Positions 23,847-32,064 of a stretch of 64,000 nt of DNA are shown piece by piece. The stretch covers positions 6,120,531 to 6,184,530 of the forward strand of contig NZ_CP029188.1 of the NCBI RefSeq assembly GCF_003097515.1. The letters run 5' to 3'. Under the pieces are notes generated by a model that was not told the origin of the DNA, did not search any database, and saw nothing but the letters and a program-made list of their open reading frames with translations. Source of the stretch: Streptomyces tirandamycinicus. GTDB lineage: Bacteria > Actinomycetota > Actinomycetes > Streptomycetales > Streptomycetaceae. Numbering within the stretch: position 1 is the stretch's first letter; each line of letters starts with the position of its first letter. The position numbers were made by a program, and so were the translations under genes.

Positions 23847-24275
23847 ATGAACACCCCCTGGGCGGCCGTGGCCGCCGCGACCGCCTTCGTCTGGTTCGGG
23901 ATGGTGCTCGCCATCTCGTTCATCGAGGCGCCCCTCAAGTTCCGGGCCCCGGACGTGACCCTGCGGATCGGTCTCGGCATCGGCCGACTCGTCTTCCGCG
24001 CGCTCAATCGCGCCGAAGCCGTCCTGTCCGCCGTGCTGGTCGTGGCGGTCGCCGCCGGCGGCCTCCCCGCCCCCGTCGTGGTCCCGGCGGTCCTCGTCGT
24101 CGGGCTGCTGCTCGTGCAACTCCTCGCCGTCCGGCCCGTCCTCAACCGCCGCTCGGACCGGGTGCTGACCGGGGAGGACGTCCCGCGCTCCCGCGCCCAT
24201 CTCGTCTACATCGCCTGCGAGTCGGCCAAGGCGCTCCTCCTGCCGGCGCTGGGCGTCGCCGCGCTGTCGGTCTGA
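23847..24275 (+). CDS. Small integral membrane protein
   Basis: A 142-residue protein with four predicted membrane segments: WAAVAAATAFVWFGMVLAIS, a segment after NRAEA, another around VVVPAVLVVGLLLVQLLAV, and a C-terminal helix ending ALGVAALSV. Charged motifs between helices include FIEAPLKFRAP and LNRRSDRVLTGEDVPRSR. It resembles uncharacterised DUF4149-like membrane proteins, but I do not recognise it with certainty. The ATG at 23847 follows GAGGAAGAGG. Confidence 0.6.
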   Translation: MNTPWAAVAAATAFVWFGMVLAISFIEAPLKFRAPDVTLRIGLGIGRLVFRALNRAEAVLSAVLVVAVAAGGLPAPVVVPAVLVVGLLLVQLLAVRPVLNRRSDRVLTGEDVPRSRAHLVYIACESAKALLLPALGVAALSV

Positions 24276-24300
24276 ACGCGCCGACACGGCGGGGGTCGTA

Positions 24301-24477
24301 ACCGAGGCGAAGACACTGATGAGGTCTGACTAACTCTGATGAACTCTGACGAAACCTGAATCAGTGGACTTGTCGACGCAACGATGGCCGTAAAGTGACT
24401 ATCGCCTTTGTGTCCTATCCGCCAGAATCGCGGCCTGCGGTGCGCCGCAGGCAGCCGTGGAGAAATGGGGGGCGACC
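24301..24477 (+). promoter_or_regulatory. AT-richer promoter region with CTGA repeats
   Basis: The sequence from about 24310 to 24420 repeats CTGAT/CTGAC words (GTCTGACTAACTCTGATGAACTCTGACG style) and is distinctly lower in GC than neighbouring genes. It probably contains the promoter for the cysteine-protease-like gene. No known operator is recognised. Confidence 0.35.
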
Positions 24478-25650
24478 ATGGAGATCGCAGAGGCCAGGCA
24501 GGCCGTCAGTGACCTCAGGGCGGCCCAGCCGTCATTCACCGGGCCGGACGCCGCTCGGGCGAACACGCTTATCGGTAACCCGGACGCCCTGGACCAGGGC
24601 TTCTACGGCACCTGTGGTATGGCCGCCGTCGTCCGCAGCTTCCTCCAGCACGACCGGGCCCGATTCGTGAACCTGCTCCAAGCGGTCTATGCGGGTGCGG
24701 ACTTCAACAGGATCCCCACCGGTCCGGGCGTGCTTCTGCAGGGGCGCCTGAAGCAGCGCGACGCGAAGGCGGCGCAGCTGAACACGGCGTACATACCGCT
24801 GTTCGACCTGGACTTCGTGCTGGCCCGAAGCCTGGGCAAGCTGCTGAAGATCCGCTCGCCGCAGATGTATGCGGCACAGAAGCTCTTCTCGGAGGAGATC
24901 GCCCGGCTGTTCAACGTTCGGGAGCCTTTCCTGGACGCGTTCACGCTGGACCCCGAGCACATCCCCACCCTGAACGCGGCCAAGCTCGACACCCGCCTCA
25001 GCTGCGAGTTGAGGATCAAGGGCTGGCGGCTGGGGCAGGTTGCGGGCTTCACCGTCGACCTGCCCACCACGAAGATCGAGACCAGGACGCCGGGGGACCA
25101 CTGGGTGCTCAGGTTCAACGCCGGTGGCCGTGAACGGGCCCTCCGGGTCCTGCGGACCGCTGCCGGACCGCTCCAGGTCGCCGTCGACGTGCACGGCAGC
25201 GAGTCGGCCTTTCGTGACCAGGGCGATCTCGGGCTCGACTCCGATGGCCTCGGACATCTCATGCTCCATGTCGCTGCCGCCTCCACCGCCACCATCACAC
25301 GGATCGACCCTCTGGCCCCGCAGGCGGCGGTCGATGTGGTGAACGCCCAACTGACCGGCCCCACACCGTACGTCTACGGACTCGTCCGCAGCTTCGACGA
25401 CTGGCAGCGGGCGAAGTGGGAGGCCTCCGCGCGCACCTTCCCGAACCCGCCGAGCCCTCCGGCCCCCGTCTGGGGTCGCGTGGAGCCCGAAGGCGAGCAC
25501 ATCATCGCCGTCAACGGCCGGATCGAGAGGGAAGCCGACTTCTACGTGCTGCCCGTGTGGACGTGGAAGACGGCGTTCGAGGTCCGGGTCCCCGCTGCCC
25601 ACCTGGCCGGGTATCTGCCGATTCTGGTGCACGGTCAGATCGGCGCATAA
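24478..25650 (+). CDS. Putative papain/calpain-like cysteine protease
   Basis: A 390-residue protein, no signal peptide. Near the N-terminus, LDQGFYGTCGMAAVV (Cys46) matches the Gln-(x)-Gly-x-Cys-Gly nucleophile motif of calpain and papain-like peptidases, where the Gln forms the oxyanion hole. His208 in the segment PGDHWVLRFNAGG is a reasonable catalytic histidine, with Asn214 a few residues later. The C-terminal part (about 220-390) is beta-rich with EGEHIIAVNGRIEREADFYVLPVW. I know no close family; protease or transglutaminase-like activity is inference. GC content before the gene is lower than around it, and a transposase fragment follows directly, which hints at acquisition. An alternative GTG lies at 24457. 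Confidence 0.65.
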   Translation: MEIAEARQAVSDLRAAQPSFTGPDAARANTLIGNPDALDQGFYGTCGMAAVVRSFLQHDRARFVNLLQAVYAGADFNRIPTGPGVLLQGRLKQRDAKAAQLNTAYIPLFDLDFVLARSLGKLLKIRSPQMYAAQKLFSEEIARLFNVREPFLDAFTLDPEHIPTLNAAKLDTRLSCELRIKGWRLGQVAGFTVDLPTTKIETRTPGDHWVLRFNAGGRERALRVLRTAAGPLQVAVDVHGSESAFRDQGDLGLDSDGLGHLMLHVAAASTATITRIDPLAPQAAVDVVNAQLTGPTPYVYGLVRSFDDWQRAKWEASARTFPNPPSPPAPVWGRVEPEGEHIIAVNGRIEREADFYVLPVWTWKTAFEVRVPAAHLAGYLPILVHGQIGA

Positions 25651-25694
25651 GGCGTGTGCCGTGAGTGGCTCATCACGTGGGGTGATCTTGATTT

Positions 25695-25898
25695 GTGGCG
25701 CGTGGAGATCTGACGGACAGGCAGTGGGCCCGGTCGGAGCCGCTGTCCACCGAGGGCAGGAAGCCGGGCGGGCCGCGGGTGGAGACGCGCCGGCAGATGG
25801 TCGACGGCATACGGTGGCGCCCTCACCGGGACGCCGTGGGGGATGCCTCGGAGGGGTACGGGCCCCGGGGCCGGGTGTGCGACCCAAAGGTGCGGTAG
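25695..25898 (+). pseudogene. IS5-family transposase N-terminal fragment
   Basis: A 67-codon frame starting GTG 25695 with RGDLTDRQWARSEPL, GGPRVETRRQMVDGIRWR and DASEGYGPRGRVCDP. This is the start of IS5-type transposases common in Streptomyces (expected: LTDxxWxxIEPLLP, R..ING.LWR, .W.DLPERYGPW). Several conserved residues are altered and the catalytic DDE part is missing, so the element is a remnant. It lies between the cysteine-protease-like gene and a VOC gene. Confidence 0.8.
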
Positions 25899-25904
25899 AG
25901 GTCG

Positions 25905-26252
25905 TCAGCGGTGGCTCAGCACGTTGACCACCCGTCCGCTGGGGTCGCGGACAAAGAACCGCCGCACGCCCCACTCCTCGTCCTGCAAGGGGTGAACGAT
26001 CTCCGCACCGCTCTCCCGCATGACCGCGTAAGCCGCATCCACGTCGTCCACCTCGATGCTCATGTCGGGCGAGACAGGCGCGGACTTGTCGCCGGTCATG
26101 ACGCTGATCTGCGCTGCTGGGGTGGATGGGGCAGCGAGCGTCATGATCCAGCCGTGGTTCATGACCTCCTCGAAGCCCAGCAGTCCGTAGAACGCCCGAC
26201 TCTCCGGCACGGCCTCCGACCGGATGATGGGCATGACACGGCGAACGGCCAT
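25905..26252 (-). CDS. VOC (glyoxalase/bleomycin-resistance) family protein
   Basis: A 115-residue single-domain VOC protein: strand-helix units with VMPIIRSEAVPESRAFYGLLGFEEV and the C-terminal VRRFFVRDPSGRVVNVLSH, the standard beta-alpha-beta-beta-beta signature. Such proteins bind metal and small molecules and may be glyoxalases, dioxygenases or drug-binding proteins; substrate unknown. Start ATG 26252 is the natural domain beginning. It converges on the transposase fragment, six bases apart. Confidence 0.8.
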   Translation of the reverse strand: MAVRRVMPIIRSEAVPESRAFYGLLGFEEVMNHGWIMTLAAPSTPAAQISVMTGDKSAPVSPDMSIEVDDVDAAYAVMRESGAEIVHPLQDEEWGVRRFFVRDPSGRVVNVLSHR

Positions 26253-26539
26253 CGACGACTCCAGGGTGGGAACGGATCTGTCTCCATGCCTCACCCGGCA
26301 TGCTACGGCAGGTCCGTCGCCGCACACATTCGTTTGCGCGCTCCAAGAGGACTGCGTCAGGTGGGCTGGACCTGCGGTGATGGCGCCGCTCGGACAGTCG
26401 GCGGCACCCGGAATCGAGGCGGCTTCCGTAGGCCGCGGCCGCACGCCGCGAACCGATGATGGTGCGTGATGAGCCGAGTCGAGGATGCCGCACCGCCGGC
26501 CTCGGCGCCCGCGGGGCCGCGGGCCGGTCCGGACGCCGC
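26253..26539. other. Intergenic region, no gene seen
   Basis: Between the divergent-looking VOC start and the end of the amidohydrolase gene there is no supported coding region. A short lower-GC section around 26300-26350 likely contains the VOC promoter. Confidence 0.4.
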
Positions 26540-27319
26540 TCAGAGCGAGTCGACCAGCTGCGCCAGGGCGGCGCCCAGCCGGTCCAGTCCCGGGCCCGCG
26601 GGCCCCCCGGGTTCGGTCATGTAGACGTCGCGGCGGATCTCGATCATCAGGGCGCTCACGCGAGGGTCCCTGCGGTGGAAGTCGAGTGGGACGTACGTAC
26701 CCGCGAAGGGGCTGTCGCGCCCGGTGCCGCCGAAGCCCGCGAACGCCCGCTCGGCGGCGGCGAGGAGCCCGGGCGGGGTGTGGAAGGCGTCCGTGCCCAG
26801 GCAGACCGGCGGCCGGGGCCCGTCGCCGTGCAGCTCGTAGGGCAGCGGGGCCGTGGGGTACGAGTGCACGTCGATGACGACCGCCCGTCCGGCGGCCGCG
26901 AGGCGGTCGGCCACGACGGCGGTCATGGCCCGTGCATACGGGTGGAAGTACCGGTCGAGGAGCGGCTGCGGGTCGGTGTCCTCCGGCCGGAGCCGCTCGC
27001 GGTGCGTGGTCCTGGTGTAGACCGCGCCCATGCCCGCGGCGACCATCTCCTCGCGCCCGTCGGGGAATCGCTCCGGGTCGACCACCAGCCGGGAGAGCCC
27101 GTTGACGAACTGCCACGGCCTGAGCGCGGCCGCGTCCGCCGCCGCGGCGGAGAGGGCGGCGGTGTGGGCATCGGTGATGTGATCGAGCTCGATCGTCAGC
27201 GCGGCGTCGTCCAGCTCGATGCCGCGCCGCACCGGTTCGGGAATCTCCCGCGAGGAGTGCGGGACGTGGAGCACGACGGGGGAGTCGCCGGCGCCCGGAA
27301 CGAGACGGAAGGAGGACAC
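26540..27319 (-). CDS. N-formylglutamate amidohydrolase family protein
   Basis: A 259-residue hydrolase. Typical motifs are VVLHVPHSSREIP at the start (zinc histidine), IELDHITDAHTA, NGLSRLVVDPERF, and VVIDVHSYPTAPLPYE, plus RDVYMTE near the end. The family removes formyl groups from formylglutamate in histidine breakdown (HutG type) or acts on other N-formyl amides. No histidine catabolic genes are nearby, so the substrate is open. Start chosen at GTG 27319, which has AGGA seven bases upstream; longer in-frame starts give unconvincing N-termini. Confidence 0.85.
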   Translation of the reverse strand: MSSFRLVPGAGDSPVVLHVPHSSREIPEPVRRGIELDDAALTIELDHITDAHTAALSAAAADAAALRPWQFVNGLSRLVVDPERFPDGREEMVAAGMGAVYTRTTHRERLRPEDTDPQPLLDRYFHPYARAMTAVVADRLAAAGRAVVIDVHSYPTAPLPYELHGDGPRPPVCLGTDAFHTPPGLLAAAERAFAGFGGTGRDSPFAGTYVPLDFHRRDPRVSALMIEIRRDVYMTEPGGPAGPGLDRLGAALAQLVDSL

Positions 27320-27471
27320 GGACAACGATCCTACGGCCGGTGCCTGGTGCCTGGTGTCTGGCACCGGCGGCCGACGCCATCTCCCGGCCCCCGCTCCGGA
27401 GAGCCCCGTTCGCTCCATTAACATCGAACTGATTTCTGACGCAACCTCTCTTTTTTCTGGGTGTGGCTGGT

Positions 27472-27477
27472 TATGAT
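27472..27477 (+). promoter_or_regulatory. Candidate -10 element for the conservon
   Basis: TATGAT lies about 120 bases before the conservon's first gene in a local AT-rich island (27415-27480, including a CTTTTTTCT run). No good -35 sequence is visible at normal spacing, so this is tentative. Confidence 0.3.
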
Positions 27478-27591
27478 CGGCCTCCTCATCCCTGGTCCCG
27501 ACCTGGCCGGAACGGTGTTTCCCGAGTGCCCCGGGGCAGCGCCCCGGCCCGGTCGACGGTCCGTCACGCTGTCCCCCGCTCCTGAGGACTG

Positions 27592-30243
27592 ATGTCACCG
27601 ATACAACGCATCGGGTCGCGAGGCCCGTCGGCGAAGCGCCGGCGGCGCACGCTGCGCCTGCGTACGCTGCTCATCTGGCTCGCGGTCGTTCCCATCGTGG
27701 CCCTGGGCGCGCAATCCGTCCTGGCCGCGAACCGGTTGCTGGAACAGTCGGGGCACCTGCGCGCCGACGTGGAGTCCGGTGAACGGATCGGCATACCCCT
27801 GTACCGGCTCATGGTCGCGATGCAGTCCGAGCGGACGCTGACCGCCGCACGCTGGGCCGGCACCGGGGTGCCCGAGGACCTGATGCGGGAACGGCGCGCG
27901 GCCACCGACCAGGCCGCGACCGCCTTCCGCCGTTCCTGGGAGCCCGGGACCGCGGTGTCCGAGGTGGCGGACCGGCGGCTGCTGGAGGTCGCCGAGGGCC
28001 TGGGCGAGCTGGACGCCTACCGCGAGCGCACCGACAGCGGATCCGGGAACGCCGACAGCACGCTCGTGTTCTACACCGGCGTGATCGGCCAGATGATCCG
28101 CTTCTACCAGGACGAGCTGAGCCACACCGAGGACGGCGGGCTCATCGAGGACACCCGCGTGGTCAGCGCCATGTTCGCCGCCTCCGAGATGGTCGCCCAG
28201 GAGGATATGATCATCGCGCAGGCCGGCCCCTCCAGGACGCTGACCCCCTCCAGGTTCGCCGACCTCGTCAACGCCGTCGGGGCGCAGCGGTACCTGTACG
28301 ACACATGGGTCGTGCCGTACCTGCCGGACGCGCAGAACGACCTCTACGCGCAGATGGTCAGATCGGGGGCGTGGCAGACCAAGACGCGCATCGAGAGCGC
28401 GGTCCTGTCCGAGCAGACGATCACCGACGACGGGGTGAAGCTGCCGCGGGACGTCAACGGCTGGCGGGCCGCGCAGCAGCAGTGGGGGCCGCAGCTGACC
28501 ACCCTGAACGCCGACCGGTCGCAGGCCCTGCTGGACCTCGCCGACGCCCGGGCGACCGACCTGGAGACGGACGTCGCGTGGCTGATCGCCGGGAGCATCG
28601 CCGCACTGCTGGCCGTCGCCGCCGTCGTCGCCCTCACCACGGGGTCGGTGCTGCGCCGGCTGAGCCGGCTGCACCACCGGACGGTGACCATCGCCGAGCG
28701 CGTCCTGCCGGACGTCGTCGACCGGCTGCAGAGCGGCAGGCCCGTCGACACCGCCGCACTGCCCACGGTCCGGGGCGAGAAGGACGAAGTGGGGCGAGTC
28801 AACGACGCGTTCGCCCGGGTGGTCGCCGTGTCGGTGGACGGCCACACACAGCTCGCGGCCGAGCGGCAGGGCTTCGGCATGTTCGCCGCGGGCATCGCCT
28901 CACGGACCGGGAACCTGGTCAGCCGTCAGCTGAGCCTCACCGAGGAGCTCCAGGACGCCTTCGGCCACGACGAGGCGCTCCTGGCCCAGCTGATGCGGGC
29001 CGACCAGCTCACGGTCGGCATGCGCCGGCAGATCGAGAACCTGCTCATCCTCTCGGGCGGCGAGATCCCCGACCCCCATACCGAACCCATGCGCATCGCC
29101 GACCTGCTGCGCGAAGCGGCCGCGGAGGTCGAGGACTTCCGGCGGATCGAGCGCCAGGCGCTGGACGAGATCAGTATCGAAGCCGCCGTGATCAGCCAGG
29201 TCAGCCACCTGCTGGCGGAGCTGCTGGACAACGCCACGCGGTTCTCGCCGCCGAGGTCCAAGGTCGTCATCCGGGCCGAGCTGGTGGCCGACGGAATGTC
29301 GGTCGAGATCGAGGACCGCGGTCCGCGGGTGGCCCCCGCGACCTACGAGGAGATGAACGGGCGCCTGCACTCGGCACCGCCGTACGCGGTCCTGGCGGAG
29401 AACGCCCACCGGCTGGGTCTCTTCGTGGTCGGCCACCTCGCCGACGGGCTCGGCGCCACGGTCACGCTGCGCAGATCGGTGTACGGCGGGACGTCGGCCG
29501 TGGTGATCCTCCCCCGGGAACTGCTCGTACCGACCCGGAACGAGACGGGTGGCGCGCCGGACGCGCCGGTGCGTGGGGAGTCCCCGGCGGACGCGCCGGT
29601 TCGCGGGGAGTTCCCGGCGGACGCCGTCCATGAGCTGCCGCCGAGTGCGGAGGACGCCGGGGTGCGGTCCGTACGCGCGGAGCCCGCGCTCGCGACGGAC
29701 GGCCGCGGCGAGGGCGAGGTCGGGGCCGAACCTGTCCGGCGCACGGACGCCGGTCTCCCCGTCCGCGGGTCCCACGGGCGGACGCCCGATCGGCCGGACG
29801 GGGAGTCGCCTGGCCGGTCCGCCGGTGAGCCGCCCGAGCCGGACGGGGAGCCGACCGCACTGGACGCGGTCTCGCCGGGCAGGCCGTACGGGCTGGTGCC
29901 GAGGCAGCCGGGAGGGAAGCCGCCGGGCCGGCCCCGCGCGGCGCTGCCCGAGCGCGCGGCCGAGCCGTCCGGCGACCGGACCGCCGAGCCGCCGCACCGG
30001 CGGCCGCCCCCGCCCCCGGCTCGGCCCGTCCGCCCCGTCGGGCCCGCCCGTGACGTGCGTCCGGCCCTCCCCGAGCGGGTCCCGCAGACGCACATGGCCG
30101 AGCAGCTCCTGGGGCCGCGCCGCGCGACCGAGGCGGCGGCAGTACGGGAAGCGGACACCCCCGAAGAGGTGGCCGACGCCTGGGCGGACTACGAGCAGGG
30201 AACCCAGACGGTGGAAGACGAGCTCCGACAGGATCAGCGATGA
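27592..30243 (+). CDS. cvnA: Conservon sensor kinase-like protein CvnA
   Basis: An 883-residue membrane protein. Two membrane helices (about 24-45 and 328-350) bracket an extracytoplasmic all-helical nitrate-sensing-like domain (MVAMQSERTLTAARWAG, FYTGVIGQMIRFYQDEL). A HAMP-like linker follows, then a histidine-kinase-type ATPase domain with ELLDNATRFSPP and GLFVVGHLADGLGA. The tail from about residue 640 is a long Pro/Gly/Glu/Arg low-complexity region, as usual in CvnA. In conservons CvnA forms a membrane complex with CvnB-D that affects development and secondary metabolism. Its stop overlaps the next start (ATGA). Confidence 0.92.
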   Translation: MSPIQRIGSRGPSAKRRRRTLRLRTLLIWLAVVPIVALGAQSVLAANRLLEQSGHLRADVESGERIGIPLYRLMVAMQSERTLTAARWAGTGVPEDLMRERRAATDQAATAFRRSWEPGTAVSEVADRRLLEVAEGLGELDAYRERTDSGSGNADSTLVFYTGVIGQMIRFYQDELSHTEDGGLIEDTRVVSAMFAASEMVAQEDMIIAQAGPSRTLTPSRFADLVNAVGAQRYLYDTWVVPYLPDAQNDLYAQMVRSGAWQTKTRIESAVLSEQTITDDGVKLPRDVNGWRAAQQQWGPQLTTLNADRSQALLDLADARATDLETDVAWLIAGSIAALLAVAAVVALTTGSVLRRLSRLHHRTVTIAERVLPDVVDRLQSGRPVDTAALPTVRGEKDEVGRVNDAFARVVAVSVDGHTQLAAERQGFGMFAAGIASRTGNLVSRQLSLTEELQDAFGHDEALLAQLMRADQLTVGMRRQIENLLILSGGEIPDPHTEPMRIADLLREAAAEVEDFRRIERQALDEISIEAAVISQVSHLLAELLDNATRFSPPRSKVVIRAELVADGMSVEIEDRGPRVAPATYEEMNGRLHSAPPYAVLAENAHRLGLFVVGHLADGLGATVTLRRSVYGGTSAVVILPRELLVPTRNETGGAPDAPVRGESPADAPVRGEFPADAVHELPPSAEDAGVRSVRAEPALATDGRGEGEVGAEPVRRTDAGLPVRGSHGRTPDRPDGESPGRSAGEPPEPDGEPTALDAVSPGRPYGLVPRQPGGKPPGRPRAALPERAAEPSGDRTAEPPHRRPPPPPARPVRPVGPARDVRPALPERVPQTHMAEQLLGPRRATEAAAVREADTPEEVADAWADYEQGTQTVEDELRQDQR

Positions 30244-30644
30244 CGACGACATCCAACGACATGATCTACAGCGTCCTGGACAACAACCTCAGCAGGATCG
30301 CGGACATCAAGGGCGCCGTTCTGCTGTCCAATGACGGGATCATGCTCAGCTCCTACTTGCTGGACCGCCCCCAGGGGGAGCGCATCGCCGCGGCGTCCTC
30401 CGGGATCGCGTCCACGATGAAGGCGATTTCCGGGGATGTCGACGGGGGCCGGGTGATCCGCCAACTGGTCGAGATGGAGGACCGGTACCTCTGCATCGTC
30501 GGATGCGGGGAGGGCAGCACCCTCATCGTCGTGACGTCCCGCAAGGCCCGGCTCGGCGAACTGGGCGGCGAGGCCGTACGCACGGCGCAGGCGCTCGGGG
30601 AATGGCTGAGCACACCCGGACGCGGTCAGGCGCCGACGTCGTAA
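30240..30644 (+). CDS. cvnB: Conservon roadblock/LC7 protein CvnB
   Basis: A 134-residue roadblock/LC7 domain protein (LSRIADIKGAVLLSNDGIML, GCGEGSTLIVVTS). It resembles the MglB-type regulators of small GTPases and presumably regulates the GTPase CvnD encoded two genes on. It overlaps cvnA by four bases and the following gene by one (TAATG), so translation is coupled. Confidence 0.95.
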   Translation: MTTTSNDMIYSVLDNNLSRIADIKGAVLLSNDGIMLSSYLLDRPQGERIAAASSGIASTMKAISGDVDGGRVIRQLVEMEDRYLCIVGCGEGSTLIVVTSRKARLGELGGEAVRTAQALGEWLSTPGRGQAPTS

Positions 30645-31009
30645 TGAGCGAAGCGCCGCGCCGCGAAGGCGGTCGCCGGACGCGCCTGTACGCCCTGACC
30701 GACGGGCGTACGACCGCTCCGCCCGCCTCGCTGACCATGGACACGACGGTCATGGCAGCGGTCTCCGCGGACGCCTACGACGGCCTGCCCAGCGAGTGGC
30801 AGGCCGTCCTGTCCCTGTGCGTGCCGCCGAACGGCCTGGCGGTCGCGGAGATCGCCGCCCGTATGCACATGCGCCTGACGCCCACGATCCTCCTCCTCGG
30901 CGAGCTGGAGGACCGTGGGCTGGTCCGGCACCGGTCGCCCCTGGAGGAGACCGAGACCACCAATGTCAACCTGCTCATGAGAATCAGGGACAACCTTGCC
31001 CGGATATGA
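30644..31009 (+). CDS. cvnC: Conservon DUF742 protein CvnC
   Basis: A 121-residue DUF742 protein. It begins with a basic stretch (REGGRRTRLYALTDGRT), then the winged-helix-like DUF742 core with LSLCVPPNGLAVAEIAARM and LLLGELEDRGLV. This is the third member of the Cvn set; its molecular role is not established. The ATG at 30644 overlaps the cvnB stop; an in-frame ATG at 30602 is an alternative start. Confidence 0.92.
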   Translation: MSEAPRREGGRRTRLYALTDGRTTAPPASLTMDTTVMAAVSADAYDGLPSEWQAVLSLCVPPNGLAVAEIAARMHMRLTPTILLLGELEDRGLVRHRSPLEETETTNVNLLMRIRDNLARI

Positions 31010-31586
31010 CACCTCTGCCCAGGAAGTGGCCCCCGTCAAGATCCTCGTGGCCGGGGGATTCGGCGTCGGCAAGACGACTCTGGTCGAGACGATCTCCGAG
31101 ATCGAGCCCCTGCGCACGGAGGAGCGGCTGACGGCCGCCGGCGTCGGCGTCGACGACCTGCGGGGGATCGAGTCCAAGTCGTTGACCACCGTGGCCATGG
31201 ACTTCGGCCGCATCACCCTCACCGACGCCGGTGTCGTCCTCTACCTGTTCGGGACGCCGGGCCAGGAGCGCTTCTGGTTCATGTGGGACGACCTGCTCAA
31301 CGGCGCCCTGGGAGCGATCGTGCTGGTCGACACCCGCCGGCTCGACCGCAGTTTCCCCGCGGTGGACTTCTTCGAAAGCCGGGGGCTCCCGTTCGTGGTC
31401 GGCGCCAACTGCTTCCACGGCGAACAGCTCTACAGCCCCGATGAGATCAGGTCGGCCCTGCACCTCCGCGACCCGGACACGCCCGTCCTGATGCTCGACG
31501 CCCGCATGCGCGCGGACGTACGCGCGGCGCTGCTCGCCCTCCTCGACATGCTGATCGCCAAGGCCGGGACGGTGGCCCGGGTCTGA
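30996..31586 (+). CDS. cvnD: Conservon small GTPase CvnD
   Basis: A 196-residue GTP-binding protein with the P-loop AGGFGVGKTTLVE, the switch region around SKSLTTVAMDFG, the G3-like LFGTPGQERF and the G4-type VVGANCF. It is of the Ras-like ATP/GTP-binding conservon class. The TTG start at 30996 lies inside the end of cvnC (14-base overlap), which keeps the operon compact. There is no P450 (CvnE) or other extra member after it, so this is a four-gene conservon. Confidence 0.93.
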   Translation: MPGYDTSAQEVAPVKILVAGGFGVGKTTLVETISEIEPLRTEERLTAAGVGVDDLRGIESKSLTTVAMDFGRITLTDAGVVLYLFGTPGQERFWFMWDDLLNGALGAIVLVDTRRLDRSFPAVDFFESRGLPFVVGANCFHGEQLYSPDEIRSALHLRDPDTPVLMLDARMRADVRAALLALLDMLIAKAGTVARV

Positions 31587-32064
31587 CGGCGGATCGCCGG
31601 GCCTCGCCACCGGGGGAGTCCGGCGGCGGCCCCGCCTACGGGAAACCGGCACCCGGGGCCTGACGCGCGGCCGAGTGCGGCACGCCCGGCGCCGCGGTTC
31701 ACGCCCCGGCCCGGGCCCCCGGCGGCCGGCAGAGCGCGGCGCAGCCACCGCGGCGCGTTGTCCCACCCCGAAGCGGGCCCTGGCCATGCTGCCGTCCCCA
31801 TGGGGATGCCGCTCTCGCCGTCGCGGTGCTCGGCGTCGCGCATGCGCTGATCAACCGTGTCCGGCCCGCGCTCCAGGTGCCCGGCTGCGCCGCCGCTCCG
31901 GGAGCCTGCTCGCGCCCGCCGCGCTGCACTGCGCGCTCAACAGCGCCGGTTGCGCGCCGGCGTGGCAGGTCACCCGGCCTGGCTGGCGGACCGTCAGAAA
32001 CGGAGGCGGGGGCGCCGTCCGCGCCGGGGCCGGCAGACCCCGGACGAGCGGCGCCCACGCGCCC
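31587..32064. other. Intergenic region containing the protease relic
   Basis: Apart from the CPBP-like relic this 478-base gap holds no supported gene. Both flanking genes (cvnD plus, membrane protein minus) end here, so terminators are expected, but no strong stem is obvious. Confidence 0.4.
31800..32010 (+). pseudogene. Relic of a CPBP/CAAX-type membrane protease
   Basis: One reading frame from about 31810 gives AALAVAVLGVAHALINRVRP; after a shift near 31880-31895 a second frame continues RRSGSLLAPAALHCALNSAG. The latter strongly resembles the last helix motif of CPBP (ABI) proteins, with a G-S-L-x-A-P-x-x-x-H-x-x-x-N pattern. The two frames overlap in register only if a small deletion or insertion occurred, so this looks like a frameshifted 3' remnant. 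The earlier helices are missing. Confidence 0.45.

Noticed and set aside
30503..30643. Upstream extension of cvnC
   Set aside because: It is antisense-like Arg/Gly sequence overlapping cvnB; the TAATG junction at 30642-30646 gives a better start.
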